Below are positions 44,866 to 53,900 of a stretch of DNA of 64,000 bases, piece after piece. A program made the position numbers and the translations under genes. The DNA is from CBDCGJ01 sp965238305 (GTDB lineage: Bacteria > Pseudomonadota > Alphaproteobacteria > GCA-2731375), in contig CBDEHK010000001.1 of the NCBI GenBank assembly GCA_965238305.1, positions 2,604,001 to 2,668,000 on the forward strand, given 5' to 3'. The notes beneath the pieces were generated by a model that worked only from the letters and a program-made list of their open reading frames with translations, was not told the origin of the DNA and searched no databases. The number at the start of each line of letters is the position of its first letter. The first letter of the stretch is position 1.

Positions 44866-45750
44866 TTATCCTTGGTTGTGCCGAATACCCTCCCGGTAGA
44901 CGATATAAATCCCCGTGGCGATCAGGATACCGGCACCTATTATGGTCATCTGATCGGGGAATTCGTTGAACACCAGATAGCCCAGGATCACCCCCCAAAT
45001 CAGGCTGGAATAGGTGAGGGGGGAAAGCACCGCGACGGGCGCATATTCATGCGCCTTGATCAACAGATAATGGCCAAAGCCGCCGAACAGGCCCAGGCTG
45101 GCCAACATCGCCGCTTCCTGCCAGCTGGCTGGATTTGTCCAATAAAACGGCACGACGAGGGTCAAGATCACGGCGCCAATAAGGGCGGAATAAAATAATG
45201 TCACCAGGCTATCGTCACTTGCCGCCAGGGATCGGGTGATGAGCTGAAAGACAGCGAAGAAGAAGGCGACGCCCAGAACGACAAAGGCGGCCCAGTGAAC
45301 AATGCCCAGGCCCGGGCGGACAATAATCAAGACCCCGGCAAAACCGATGGCGACAGCAATCCAACGGCGCAGGCCCACTTGTTCTTTCAGAAACGGGACG
45401 CTCAACGCTGTCGCAATCAAGGGCGACGCAAAAGATATCGCCACCGCATCGGCCAGTGGTAGATATTTGACGCCAGTGAAAAACATAAAGGTGCAGAGCA
45501 GCAGCAGGATCGAGCGGACGAACTGCACCTTCGGCCGCTTGGTCGCCAGTAGCTTGCGGCCATAACGCGGCCATAGGAAGATCATCATCACCAGCAGATG
45601 GGCAAAATAGCGGGCCCAGGAAATCTGCATCACAGAGAGAGATTGCGACAGATATTTGGCCTGCATATCCAGTATCGAAAAGGCGATGGAAGCACCCAAC
45701 ATCAACAGAATACCTGGTAACTGGCCAGCACCTTGGTTGCTTTGCAGCAA
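44866..45750 (-). CDS. EamA/DMT-family transporter
   Basis: Integral membrane protein of 294 residues with ten hydrophobic segments in two EamA repeats (first ending around residue 140, second starting with FVVLGVAFFFAVFQLITRSL). GVKYLPLADAVAISFASPL and AVLSPLTYSSLIWGVILGYLVFNE are characteristic of the 10-helix drug/metabolite transporter group. The start is TTG 45750 with AAGGT before it, one base after the stop of the coiled-coil gene, so translation is probably coupled. The substrate is unknown. Confidence 0.9.
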   Translation of the reverse strand: MLQSNQGAGQLPGILLMLGASIAFSILDMQAKYLSQSLSVMQISWARYFAHLLVMMIFLWPRYGRKLLATKRPKVQFVRSILLLLCTFMFFTGVKYLPLADAVAISFASPLIATALSVPFLKEQVGLRRWIAVAIGFAGVLIIVRPGLGIVHWAAFVVLGVAFFFAVFQLITRSLAASDDSLVTLFYSALIGAVILTLVVPFYWTNPASWQEAAMLASLGLFGGFGHYLLIKAHEYAPVAVLSPLTYSSLIWGVILGYLVFNEFPDQMTIIGAGILIATGIYIVYREGIRHNQG

Positions 45751-45751
45751 G

Positions 45752-48688
45752 CTACCTTATCCGCCCCAGGGCCCGGGAAAGCAGGAGGTAAAGTTTGCCG
45801 ACATCCGATGACAGCATGGTCGAGGACAAAACATCTTCGGGATCATTTTCTTCCGCCTGCTGGACCGCTTCTTCGAATAACCGCAGATAGCGATTTACAT
45901 GCTCGCGGAAATGTTCTTCTTCCTGGAATTGATTTTTTATTGCAATCAGGCTGAAATTATCGTCGCGTTTCAACAGGCCGCGGGTGAAGACGCTGCGGTC
46001 GCCTTCGAGGTATTTTTTCCAGGCATCTTCCGGCACGTTTTGCTCGATCGCCTTGGTGATATCGACACTTTTCGAGTTCAGGCTTTCGGTGATGAAGGAC
46101 AAGTCCCGCATGAAGGTTTTTCGCCGGGCCCCAGCATGCTGCTCAAAAACTTCCGTTGTGCGTTGACTGGCCTGTTCGCTGGCCGCCATCAGGTCTTGCG
46201 CTTGCGTGTGGAAAGCTTGCGTGACCAAGCGGGCAACTTCGCTTGAGTGCAGGGCGGCTTGATCCAGCTCCATAGCTCGGGTTTCGAGATTTTGCATCAT
46301 CGCGTCAATGCTTTGTTTGACCGCTTCCGCGCGCTCCTCGACACCTTCGAAATGACCGCCCAAACCATCGGTAACTTGCGACAGATTGGTGGAAATTAAG
46401 TTGCCTGCTTCTTGCAACTGATTGACCTGACCAGACAAACCTTCGCTGGCGCCGGTGATTTTGTCTTGCGCCGCTTCTAATCGATCGCTTTCCCGGGCGA
46501 CGGTTTCGCCGACGCTCGACAAACCGTCGGCAAAGTTCTGTTCGGCCTGCGATAGTTTATCGATTTGCGCACCAAGGTTTTCGTTTAAGCCAAATACATG
46601 CCCTTGTAGGGCCGTACTCAGCGCATCTATTTGGTCCACAACCAGGCTTGTTTCCTGCGCCGTCGCCACTAAATTATCGGCATTCGACTTCATAGCGTCA
46701 TTGACTTTATCATAGGCCGCAGCGGCAATATTGCCGGCGGCAAAGGCTTCATCGCGACCAGTGGCGAGGGTGCTGATCAATTCCACTAATTGCTGGTTGC
46801 GGCCGCCCGTCAGCTCTGCGATTTCTGCTGCATCACTGCGAAGTTGCTCCATTCCGGCGCTTAGGTTTTGGTCGACATTACCAATTTGGCCAATCACCTT
46901 TTCTAAGGATTCCGTTCGCAGGGACAAATTTTCGCCAATGCTGTTGCCAGTTGTTGCGGCCTTTTCTGCAGCGTCTTCCAGCAGGGCGATGTGATGGGCA
47001 AAAACGTCTTCCAAGGCATTTGCTTCCGCTTTCGCTAGGTCGGAAGCCGTCGCGATGCGATCGATTTGGCTACCGATGGCCTCGCCACGGGCTTCCAGAT
47101 GGTTCAATAATCCTTCGGCACGTTCGCTCATGCTACCAGATTTACTGTCAAACAGGCCGACAACATCCTGCAGTTTTGCCGCCAGGTCAGCGGCGCGATC
47201 ACCGAAGGAGCTGGCGTTTTCTTCGGCCCCAGCAATCGCGTCTTTCAGAGTTTCCGCATTTTGTGCCGCAACTTGACCGGCGCTCGTCAATTGTTCAGCT
47301 GTCGTGGCAACGGTTTCCTTTAAGGTCTCTGTGTGCTCTTGGAAATTACTACCTACTTCGGAGAGTTGCTGTTCCGCCGCAGTGGCGAACTGAGACATTT
47401 CCTGAGAGCGGGTGGAGACACTTTCTGCCGCGCTCAACAATTCATTGAGTTTACTGCTCAGTTCATCGTTAGCATTATCGGCTTTGGCGACGATGCCGTC
47501 GATGGTTTGATCTAGCGAGGTACCGCTTTCACTCAAAGTGGTGGAAATGCGTTGGGTCTTTTCGTCGGCATTTTCTATTGTCCTGTTGTAAGCGTCCAAA
47601 TGGCCGGATAGCTGCGTTTCGACATCGCCGGCCTTGTTGGTGACGCGATCAATTTCTTCGATAATTTTATCGACATCTGCGCCGAAGCCTTCGGTGAGGG
47701 AGGCGGCCTGTTCCTGCATGCCGTTGATGGTTTCATAAAGCCGTTCCGCACTTTTGTCCGTTGTATTTGCCGCTTTCTCCATTTCCTCCCGAATAGTCGC
47801 ACCGACGCTAATCGAGGTGTTTTCGATTTTTCCAGCGGCATGATCAACGGTTAGGATCAGTGCGTTGATCTGCGCCATAATTTCGCTTTTTAGCTCCTCA
47901 GCACGCTCGCCGGCCAAGTCGGAAGCTTTATCGGTAATCCCGTTGATGTCACCCAGCTTATCTTCAAAGGCGGTGACAACTTCTTGCATCCGCTCGACCC
48001 CTTCATTGACAGCGTTATCCAAACTGTCAGAATGAGAACGCAGGAGGGCCGACAAATTGTCGCCTTTCAGACTGACACCCTCGACGCTTGCCTCCAGCGC
48101 TTGGGTGCTTTCGCCGATTTCACGAGCCAGATTTTCCGCTTTGTTTCGGGCGCCGTCGCTGGCATGCCAAAGTTGGTTTGAGCGTTGGCGCAACAATTCG
48201 TCAGCATCGCGGACCCGTTCGACAGCGGCAAGGCTCGCGCGTGACAGTTCCTCTGTTTGGCGCTGCAAGGCGGTTGTGACTTCACGCACGCGCGCGCCTG
48301 CTGCGGTGTCGGGATAAGTCAGTAAATCCAAGCGGGCTTCCAGCGACAGGCGATTTGTACGCAATTCCCGATCTCGTCTGATAAATAACAAAACCAGCCA
48401 GACCAAAATGATTGGACCGACAATCGCAAGTAACAATATCGCTGCCTGGTGCAATGGCAGTTTAAAGAAATCGAAGACGCCAATTTGCGACACCGCATAA
48501 GAAACAGCCACAAACAGCCAAGCAAGGCTTAATATTGTGCCTGATACGATATGGACGAGAAATTGACGTCTTCCTTGCTTGTCCAGCTCGACGCTACGCC
48601 TGGCCGCATGGCCGGCGGAATAGGCTCCGTCCGGTGTATCGGCAGTAATCGTCGGCTGATTGTCCTGGCGTACCTCAACATTAGCCAT
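45752..48688 (-). CDS. Membrane-anchored giant coiled-coil protein
   Basis: A 978-residue protein with two membrane helices near the N-terminus (about residues 43-66 and 82-103), then about 730 residues of continuous heptad-like helix rich in Ala, Glu, Asp, Ser and Gln (repeated units such as ERAEELKSEIMAQIN and LESVIGQIG), and a conserved C-terminal region of about 120 residues (TFMRDLSFITESLNSKSV to the end). No kinase or enzymatic motif is seen. The plan (two N-terminal helices plus a long coiled coil) resembles the polarity factor TipN of Caulobacter, which is 888 residues, but I cannot show homology. TTG 48712, overlapping the upstream stop, is an alternative start. Confidence 0.85.
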   Translation of the reverse strand: MANVEVRQDNQPTITADTPDGAYSAGHAARRSVELDKQGRRQFLVHIVSGTILSLAWLFVAVSYAVSQIGVFDFFKLPLHQAAILLLAIVGPIILVWLVLLFIRRDRELRTNRLSLEARLDLLTYPDTAAGARVREVTTALQRQTEELSRASLAAVERVRDADELLRQRSNQLWHASDGARNKAENLAREIGESTQALEASVEGVSLKGDNLSALLRSHSDSLDNAVNEGVERMQEVVTAFEDKLGDINGITDKASDLAGERAEELKSEIMAQINALILTVDHAAGKIENTSISVGATIREEMEKAANTTDKSAERLYETINGMQEQAASLTEGFGADVDKIIEEIDRVTNKAGDVETQLSGHLDAYNRTIENADEKTQRISTTLSESGTSLDQTIDGIVAKADNANDELSSKLNELLSAAESVSTRSQEMSQFATAAEQQLSEVGSNFQEHTETLKETVATTAEQLTSAGQVAAQNAETLKDAIAGAEENASSFGDRAADLAAKLQDVVGLFDSKSGSMSERAEGLLNHLEARGEAIGSQIDRIATASDLAKAEANALEDVFAHHIALLEDAAEKAATTGNSIGENLSLRTESLEKVIGQIGNVDQNLSAGMEQLRSDAAEIAELTGGRNQQLVELISTLATGRDEAFAAGNIAAAAYDKVNDAMKSNADNLVATAQETSLVVDQIDALSTALQGHVFGLNENLGAQIDKLSQAEQNFADGLSSVGETVARESDRLEAAQDKITGASEGLSGQVNQLQEAGNLISTNLSQVTDGLGGHFEGVEERAEAVKQSIDAMMQNLETRAMELDQAALHSSEVARLVTQAFHTQAQDLMAASEQASQRTTEVFEQHAGARRKTFMRDLSFITESLNSKSVDITKAIEQNVPEDAWKKYLEGDRSVFTRGLLKRDDNFSLIAIKNQFQEEEHFREHVNRYLRLFEEAVQQAEENDPEDVLSSTMLSSDVGKLYLLLSRALGRIR

Positions 48689-48708
48689 GGCAATATCCGT
48701 TTTCTTGA

Positions 48709-49365
48709 TCAATTATCGTGCATTATCTTAGCATACCATTCCGGCTTTCTACCACCTGCATAGGGTCGACGAACATGCTGTACAATCAAGAACTTCGGCG
48801 TGTGTCCCGTATAAGTCACAGAAAATGTGAAGCTGGCACGGCCACCCGGCTTCAGCTTGCCATCGGTAAATCGAATAATATCCCGAGGTTCGACCAAATC
48901 TTCTACGGTTTTGAAAAGATTTGACCGAAATGGCCGGTTTGCCGTCGCAGACTGAGCGAATGACAAGCCATCGTAATAATCGCTTCCGAGACCATGTAAA
49001 AACTCCAATTCAAGCCCAAAATAGTCCCAAAGGCGGTTCGTATCGTTGATCACTACTTTTTTTATGGCAAAACCCGTGGCGTGCACCGTGGCGATACGGC
49101 TGCCGAAGTTCTGCGACCAGACATCGATCGCTAAAACAGCTTCGCCTTCACCGAATATTCGCTCCACAACAACGTAAGGTTCGTTGAGTGTGCCTTCCCC
49201 ACTAACATTGACCACTTCCATATTCGAGGAGCCTTCTGAAAAGGTAACGCCATTCATTCGATAGGGTTTCGCCTGCAGTGGCAGGATAAGGGCGGCCACC
49301 GACAAAATGATTATTGTGGCTTTCAGAATCGCTGAGAATATCGATTTGCGTGGGTAAAATTCCAT
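48709..49365 (-). CDS. Exported protein of unknown function, 218 residues
   Basis: Signal peptide (IFSAILKATIIILSVAALILPLQA, cleavage before KPY) followed by a beta-rich domain that I do not recognise. Notable segments are VVVERIFGEGEAVLAIDVWSQNFG, VVINDTNRLWDYFGLELEFLHG and GRASFTFSVTYTGHTPKFLIVQHVRRPYAG, which look like an immunoglobulin-type beta sandwich; the two WD segments may be exposed. Its TGA overlaps a TTG that could start the coiled-coil gene, so the two are translationally coupled. It leads the operon with the coiled-coil protein, EamA transporter and epimerase. Confidence 0.75.
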   Translation of the reverse strand: MEFYPRKSIFSAILKATIIILSVAALILPLQAKPYRMNGVTFSEGSSNMEVVNVSGEGTLNEPYVVVERIFGEGEAVLAIDVWSQNFGSRIATVHATGFAIKKVVINDTNRLWDYFGLELEFLHGLGSDYYDGLSFAQSATANRPFRSNLFKTVEDLVEPRDIIRFTDGKLKPGGRASFTFSVTYTGHTPKFLIVQHVRRPYAGGRKPEWYAKIMHDN

Positions 49366-49525
49366 TCAGCTATTGTTTCCGGGATTGGGGGCGCTGTCAA
49401 AAAACTTCGTAACCAATCGTCGCCCTAAATAATTTTCAATTCAGAGCCTTGACGTAGCAGCATGATGACGGCATCAACTCAGCCAAACTGAAGTACGCGG
49501 GACGCCAGCGCCGGGGAGCCTATGA

Positions 49526-49984
49526 ATGACGAAGCGGATAACCATTTTGATCGGGACAATGACCGGCACCGCCGAAATGGTTGCTGACGAGATCAAACCG
49601 ATCCTGGAAGAGGCAGATTATGAGGTCGATATCCTGGATATGGATGGTCTGATGCCGGAAGTATTTTTGACCCCGGACTACATTCTCGTCTGCACATCGA
49701 CCTATGGTCAGGGTGATGTGCCTGACAATGCCATGGATCTTTATGAAGGGTTGGATCTGGACCGCCCAGATTTGTCGGGCGTCAAATACGGCGTCATTGG
49801 TTTAGGCGACGAGACCTATTCGGATACCTATAACGAAGGCGGTGGCCGGTTCGACAAGATCTTAACTGAACTTGGCGCGACAAGAATCGGCGAGCGTATG
49901 CAGCACAACGCTTCCGGCGACGATTTACCCGAAGAAGCCGCCGTCGAATGGGTGAGCGATTGGATTGCGGCTTTAGGGAACTGA
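49526..49984 (+). CDS. Flavodoxin-domain protein (MioC-like)
   Basis: A 152-residue flavodoxin. The FMN phosphate loop is TILIGTMTGTAEMVAD (T-x-T-G-T-A), the isoalloxazine loops are STYGQGDVPDNA and GLGDETYSDTYNEGG. The size and GTxTGTAE loop match the MioC/short-chain flavodoxin group. It carries electrons to a partner reductase or oxygenase, unknown here. The box epoxidase genes in the same window need an electron donor, but no link is shown. ATG 49526 is the start. Confidence 0.9.
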   Translation: MTKRITILIGTMTGTAEMVADEIKPILEEADYEVDILDMDGLMPEVFLTPDYILVCTSTYGQGDVPDNAMDLYEGLDLDRPDLSGVKYGVIGLGDETYSDTYNEGGGRFDKILTELGATRIGERMQHNASGDDLPEEAAVEWVSDWIAALGN

Positions 49985-50001
49985 GCTGGGGACACTGAAC
50001 A

Positions 50002-50787
50002 TTGTCTTCATTCGATTACCTCGTCGTGTATGGACAGAAAATTGAATGCGCCTGGTTCGGTCGCCCGCGGGGCAATCTCCCGGTTATCGTTATGCTGCAT
50101 GAAGGCCTTGGCTGCGTCGAACTTTGGCACGACTTGCCCGAACAGTTAGCGGTCCGTACCGGTTTGCCGGTATTTGTTTATTCGAGACTTGGTTACGGTG
50201 GCTCCGATCCGGCATTGCTGCCCAAATCCACCCGATACATGCATGATGAAGGTTTGGAGATGCTGCCGGCTATCTTGGAAGCAGCGGCAATCGGCGACTA
50301 TTTTTTGTTTGGTCATTCCGATGGTGCATCAATATCGCTCATTTTCGCCGGCGGTACTGCTGCCAGGGGATTGCGCGCCATTATCTTGGAAGCCCCCCAT
50401 GTGATGATGGAGCAAATTTGCTATGACAGTATTTGTACTGCGAAAATCGCCTACGAGAAAGAGGATCTGCGGGACAAACTTGCTAAATATCATGGCAATA
50501 ATGTCGACTGCGCCTTTTACGGCTGGGCTGTTCCATGGACAGACGATGATTTTTGGGATTGGGACTTAAGCGAATATTTGCCGGCAATCGATGTTAATAT
50601 CCTGATCATTCAGGGCGAAGATGATCAATATGGGACGGCATTGCAAATATCGAAAATTGAAGCCGGTGTCGCCGGCAATGTACAAACCTTGTTATTGCCG
50701 GATTGTGGGCATGCACCGCATATTGATCAAACTGCTGCCGTATTGAATTATGCCGGGAATTTCGTTCGCACCCTAAATGTCGATTAG
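50002..50787 (+). CDS. Alpha/beta-hydrolase
   Basis: A 261-residue hydrolase of the alpha/beta fold. The oxyanion MLHEGLGCVELW, the nucleophile elbow GHSDGAS (Ser about residue 101), an Asp in IQGEDDQYGT and the final His in DCGHAPHID complete the triad. Similar proteins are called esterases, haloperoxidases or proline iminopeptidase-like; the substrate is unknown. The start is a TTG at 50002 without a strong ribosome site, 17 bases after the flavodoxin stop, so the two may be co-transcribed. Confidence 0.85.
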   Translation: MSSFDYLVVYGQKIECAWFGRPRGNLPVIVMLHEGLGCVELWHDLPEQLAVRTGLPVFVYSRLGYGGSDPALLPKSTRYMHDEGLEMLPAILEAAAIGDYFLFGHSDGASISLIFAGGTAARGLRAIILEAPHVMMEQICYDSICTAKIAYEKEDLRDKLAKYHGNNVDCAFYGWAVPWTDDDFWDWDLSEYLPAIDVNILIIQGEDDQYGTALQISKIEAGVAGNVQTLLLPDCGHAPHIDQTAAVLNYAGNFVRTLNVD

Positions 50788-50824
50788 CTTTACAATTTTT
50801 GCTGTCATCGGGTAGGTTTAGCAC

Positions 50825-51130
50825 ATGACGACGGCAAAAAAACTTCAGTCGAACGACCAAGCGAGCGGGATTTCCGACAAGTCCGGCGGTGGCAGGGATG
50901 TCGGTGCGAACCGGCCCTCCGCGGCACAGCGAAAATACCTTCTTCGCGGCCTTGAACAGGCTGGCGGAAAATTGCCGATCTTTGATAACTTCGGACAAGA
51001 AGTGGACGCGCGTACGATCCGCGCCTGCATTAAAGCCGGATGGGCCGAACCCTGGTTTGCCAATCCAATCAAGCCGGATTGGTTGATCTGCAAATTGACC
51101 GAAGATGGTCGCGCTGTTGTTGGAGAATAA
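50825..51130 (+). CDS. Small hypothetical protein, 101 residues
   Basis: A short soluble protein. After a disordered start (Gly/Ser/Asp-rich to about residue 30) it has SAAQRKYLLRGLEQAGGKLPIFDNFGQEVDARTIRACIKAGWAEPWFANP and KPDWLICKLTEDGRAVV. This pattern of helices, a turn-helix and a final beta strand suggests a winged-helix-like fold, but there is no named family that I can support. The PDW/AEPWFANP segment is distinctive. It may be co-transcribed with the receiver protein downstream. Confidence 0.65.
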   Translation: MTTAKKLQSNDQASGISDKSGGGRDVGANRPSAAQRKYLLRGLEQAGGKLPIFDNFGQEVDARTIRACIKAGWAEPWFANPIKPDWLICKLTEDGRAVVGE

Positions 51131-51194
51131 GTTGGCGGCGCTCTCTGACAAAAATAATGAACAAAACCACGTTTGAGGATGAAGTAGGTTCGAT

Positions 51195-52130
51195 TTGGCA
51201 AAAACCAGTTTTGAATTTGGCGCGGTAAACGTTCTGCTTTTTGACCCGGACCTGACGTCACGAAATGCGACAAAGTTCGCTCTGAGTGCGGTCGGGATCA
51301 ATAATATTGAAGAATATTTTTCAACCACTGCGATGCCCGAAAGTCTCGTCGAAACCGATTTCGATTTGATCATATTCGACTGCAGTACTGCCGGGCGCGT
51401 TTTGTTTCGATTGGTTGAGGACATTCGTAATCGCCGAATTGGAAATAATCCGTTTGTTCCGATCGTCATGACGCTATGGAATCCAGCTCGACAATTGGTC
51501 TTGGACGCCTTAGGAAGCGGTATTGACGATCTGGTCATGAAACCGGTGTCGGCGAATGTGTTGATGGCACGAATAAATGGTCTGGTGCAGCGGCGAAAAC
51601 CATTTGTCTTTGATGATGATTATGTTGGCCCGGTACGTGAACTGACACCTGATTTACTCGCCCTAAAGGCACCTATTGAGGTGCCAAACGCGTTACGCGC
51701 AAAAGCCACTCGAGAACCAGAAGAACCGATCACCCAAGAACTTGTCGATTCGATCATTTCCTTTCAACGATGTCGGCGTTTGCAGGCGCGATTGCAAAGT
51801 ATGGTGAACGGTTTGAAAGATTTTTTTGACAACAACGGCTCCGATGAATTCCCCGTCGGCCTCACGACCAAGTTATCTGAAGTGGCGGATGATTTGGCTG
51901 AAGAAGCTTATCTTGGCGCATATTTACACATTGTTGAACTTTCTAAGGCATTAAAGGTGGTAGGTGGATCGTTGCATCGCAATGGCGCGATGTCGAGCAA
52001 GCGAGATATGCAATTGTTGGAACAAACCGCGGAAGCGATAAAAATCGGTTTGGTTGATCGCCATAGTGCGGTCGATGCCGCTTCCGCAATTGCCCAAACA
52101 ATTGCTGATGCTCAACGCAAGCGATCTTAA
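51195..52130 (+). CDS. Receiver-domain protein with unassigned C-terminal helical region
   Basis: Residues 10-130 form a response-regulator receiver: LLFDPDLTS (acidic pair), phospho-acceptor Asp in LIIFDCS, Thr in VMTLW and Lys in VMKPVS are all present, so it should be phosphorylated. Residues 150-311 are mostly helical (VDSIISFQRCRRLQARLQSM, then KLSEVADDLAEEAYLGAYLHIVELSKALKVVGG) and match no output domain that I know. It could be a protein-binding or single-domain signalling adaptor. No sensor kinase is nearby. The start is TTG 51195 with AGGTT upstream. A pentapeptide protein follows after 50 bases. Confidence 0.8.
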   Translation: MAKTSFEFGAVNVLLFDPDLTSRNATKFALSAVGINNIEEYFSTTAMPESLVETDFDLIIFDCSTAGRVLFRLVEDIRNRRIGNNPFVPIVMTLWNPARQLVLDALGSGIDDLVMKPVSANVLMARINGLVQRRKPFVFDDDYVGPVRELTPDLLALKAPIEVPNALRAKATREPEEPITQELVDSIISFQRCRRLQARLQSMVNGLKDFFDNNGSDEFPVGLTTKLSEVADDLAEEAYLGAYLHIVELSKALKVVGGSLHRNGAMSSKRDMQLLEQTAEAIKIGLVDRHSAVDAASAIAQTIADAQRKRS

Positions 52131-52180
52131 CTTTTGCTTTAATGTTGATCCTTGTTGGATGAAATTCGGCGGTAACTGAT

Positions 52181-52765
52181 GTGAAATACATATATGAAAT
52201 CAATCCGGGCGGCGGCCAGACGCCTGCTAATGGTGAAATCGAAGCCCATGACGAAGAACATGCGAAGCGTCTTTTGACAATGCAATACGAACTACCGGTG
52301 GGTACAAATTCGATCTTGCTTTCCAATTTGACTGCATTGAGCGACAACCAAGCGCATGTCCGTTCGGAAAGTCTGCGCTATTTGTTGCAAGCAATGGTCG
52401 AGCATCATTCTTGGCTGGAAGACGCAGAGAGCGGTGTCCGTGCCGATCTGACAGGCCTAAACCTAAGTGGCGTAAATTTATCGGGTCAAAATTTGCAAAT
52501 GGCGCGCATTGCCGGGGTTGATCTTCAGGGCTGCGATCTGACAGGGGCCAATTTACAGCGTGCTGACATGTCAGGTTGCGATTTGCGCGACGTATTGTTC
52601 AATGACGCAAATCTTCAGGAAGCAGATCTAAGCGATGCCGATTTGCGGGGAGCCAATTTCACCAACGCAAAGCTTGAAGGGATTGATGTTTGGCGCGCTA
52701 ACTTGCGCGGCACAACCATTGATCCGATGAGTTTGCACGCAGCACTTGGTTGCATGCAGGAATAG
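52181..52765 (+). CDS. Pentapeptide repeat protein
   Basis: A 194-residue protein. The first 85 residues are unassigned (VKYIYEINPGGGQTPANGE, AKRLLTMQYELPVG). The rest is about 18 tandem pentapeptides of A(D/N)LxX type (ANLQRADMSGCDLRDV, ADLSDADLRGANFTNA), which fold as a right-handed quadrilateral beta-helix. The function is unknown; the small repeat count differs from gyrase-protecting Qnr/MfpA proteins. The start is GTG 52181 with GGCGGTAA upstream. It is convergent with the MetE-core gene. Confidence 0.88.
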   Translation: MKYIYEINPGGGQTPANGEIEAHDEEHAKRLLTMQYELPVGTNSILLSNLTALSDNQAHVRSESLRYLLQAMVEHHSWLEDAESGVRADLTGLNLSGVNLSGQNLQMARIAGVDLQGCDLTGANLQRADMSGCDLRDVLFNDANLQEADLSDADLRGANFTNAKLEGIDVWRANLRGTTIDPMSLHAALGCMQE

Positions 52766-52778
52766 GGGTGAGGCGGGT

Positions 52779-53885
52779 TCAATCCCACATTCTTTCCGCG
52801 ACGCTGACAACCAGCGCCAATTTTGCTTTTTCGTCGTCTTCGCTAACCGGGTTACCGCCGGCGGTGGATGCGAAGCCGCATTGCGGGCTAATGCCCAGCT
52901 GAACCGGATCTATGCAACTAGCCGCTTCTTCAATGCGGGCACATAGTTCGTCGCTTGTTTCCAATTCCGGTGATTTGGTGCTGATCAAACCCAACACTAT
53001 TTTCTTTCCGGCCGGAACCTGTCTTAGCGGTTGGAAGTCACCGGCACGTGGGGTGTCATATTCCAAGAAAAACGCGTCCACGTTGATGTCGTTAAACAAC
53101 CGTCCCGCAACCTCTTCATAGCTGCCTTCGGACAAATAATGCGATTTGAAATTACCGCGGCACAGATGCATGGCGACGGTGATATCGGCAGGGCGGTCTT
53201 TTAGGGAATCATTAAATAGCGCAACATAATCATCGATCAAGGTTTCTGCATTGGTGCCGTCGTCGTTTACCTGAGCGCGAATTGTCGGATCGCATAACAT
53301 CGCCAGCGGCACTTCGTCCAACTGCACATAAGTACAACCCTCAGCGGCGAGGGCGGCGATTTCCTGGCGGTATACTTCTGCAAGATCAGCAAAATAAGCT
53401 TTGCGATCTTCATAAACACCATCACTGATACTTTGATTGAGCCGCCAGAAATGCATCGTCGGGGGCGATGGCAGCGTGACTTTTGCCGTCCGTTTAGTTA
53501 CCTCATTGAGAAATGAGAACTCGTCCAAGGCAATGGCTTGGTTGCGGCGTATTTTTTCGCCGGCATGAGGTGCTGTAAAATCCCGCTGATGACCATGATC
53601 GTCGTGAAACTTGAAGATCGCATCGCGGATTTCCAGACCGTCTACACGCTCAACAAATCGGGACCAGTAGGAGGCGCGACGAAATTCGCCATCCGTAATC
53701 GATTGCAGACCAGAATTTTCCTGCAAGGCGACGACATTTCGAATCGCCGCGTTTTGGACCGCAACAAACTCCGCCGCCGCCATATCGCCACTATGAAAGG
53801 TCCGAAAAGCGGTCGTCAGCTCTTTCGGACGCAACAGGCTGCCGACATGATCGGCACGAAAAGGTGGCTTGTTCCAGTCGGTCAT
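52779..53885 (-). CDS. MetE C-terminal-domain (core MetE) methyltransferase-like protein
   Basis: A 368-residue protein corresponding to the catalytic half of cobalamin-independent methionine synthase. It lacks the folate-binding N-terminal domain of full MetE (~750 residues). The zinc ligands are conserved: His240 and Cys242 (MHLCRGN), Glu275 (LEYD) and Cys336 (SPQCGF), so thiol activation and methyl or alkyl transfer are likely. Other fixed parts are PFRADHVGSLLRP, DGEFRRASYW and YVQLDEVPL. The methyl donor and acceptor are unknown; metH in the same window already covers methionine synthesis. It lies 15 bases after a Cys-rich unknown and belongs to the acyl-CoA synthetase operon. Confidence 0.88.
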   Translation of the reverse strand: MTDWNKPPFRADHVGSLLRPKELTTAFRTFHSGDMAAAEFVAVQNAAIRNVVALQENSGLQSITDGEFRRASYWSRFVERVDGLEIRDAIFKFHDDHGHQRDFTAPHAGEKIRRNQAIALDEFSFLNEVTKRTAKVTLPSPPTMHFWRLNQSISDGVYEDRKAYFADLAEVYRQEIAALAAEGCTYVQLDEVPLAMLCDPTIRAQVNDDGTNAETLIDDYVALFNDSLKDRPADITVAMHLCRGNFKSHYLSEGSYEEVAGRLFNDINVDAFFLEYDTPRAGDFQPLRQVPAGKKIVLGLISTKSPELETSDELCARIEEAASCIDPVQLGISPQCGFASTAGGNPVSEDDEKAKLALVVSVAERMWD

Positions 53886-53900
53886 CTGAAATTCCTTAGT

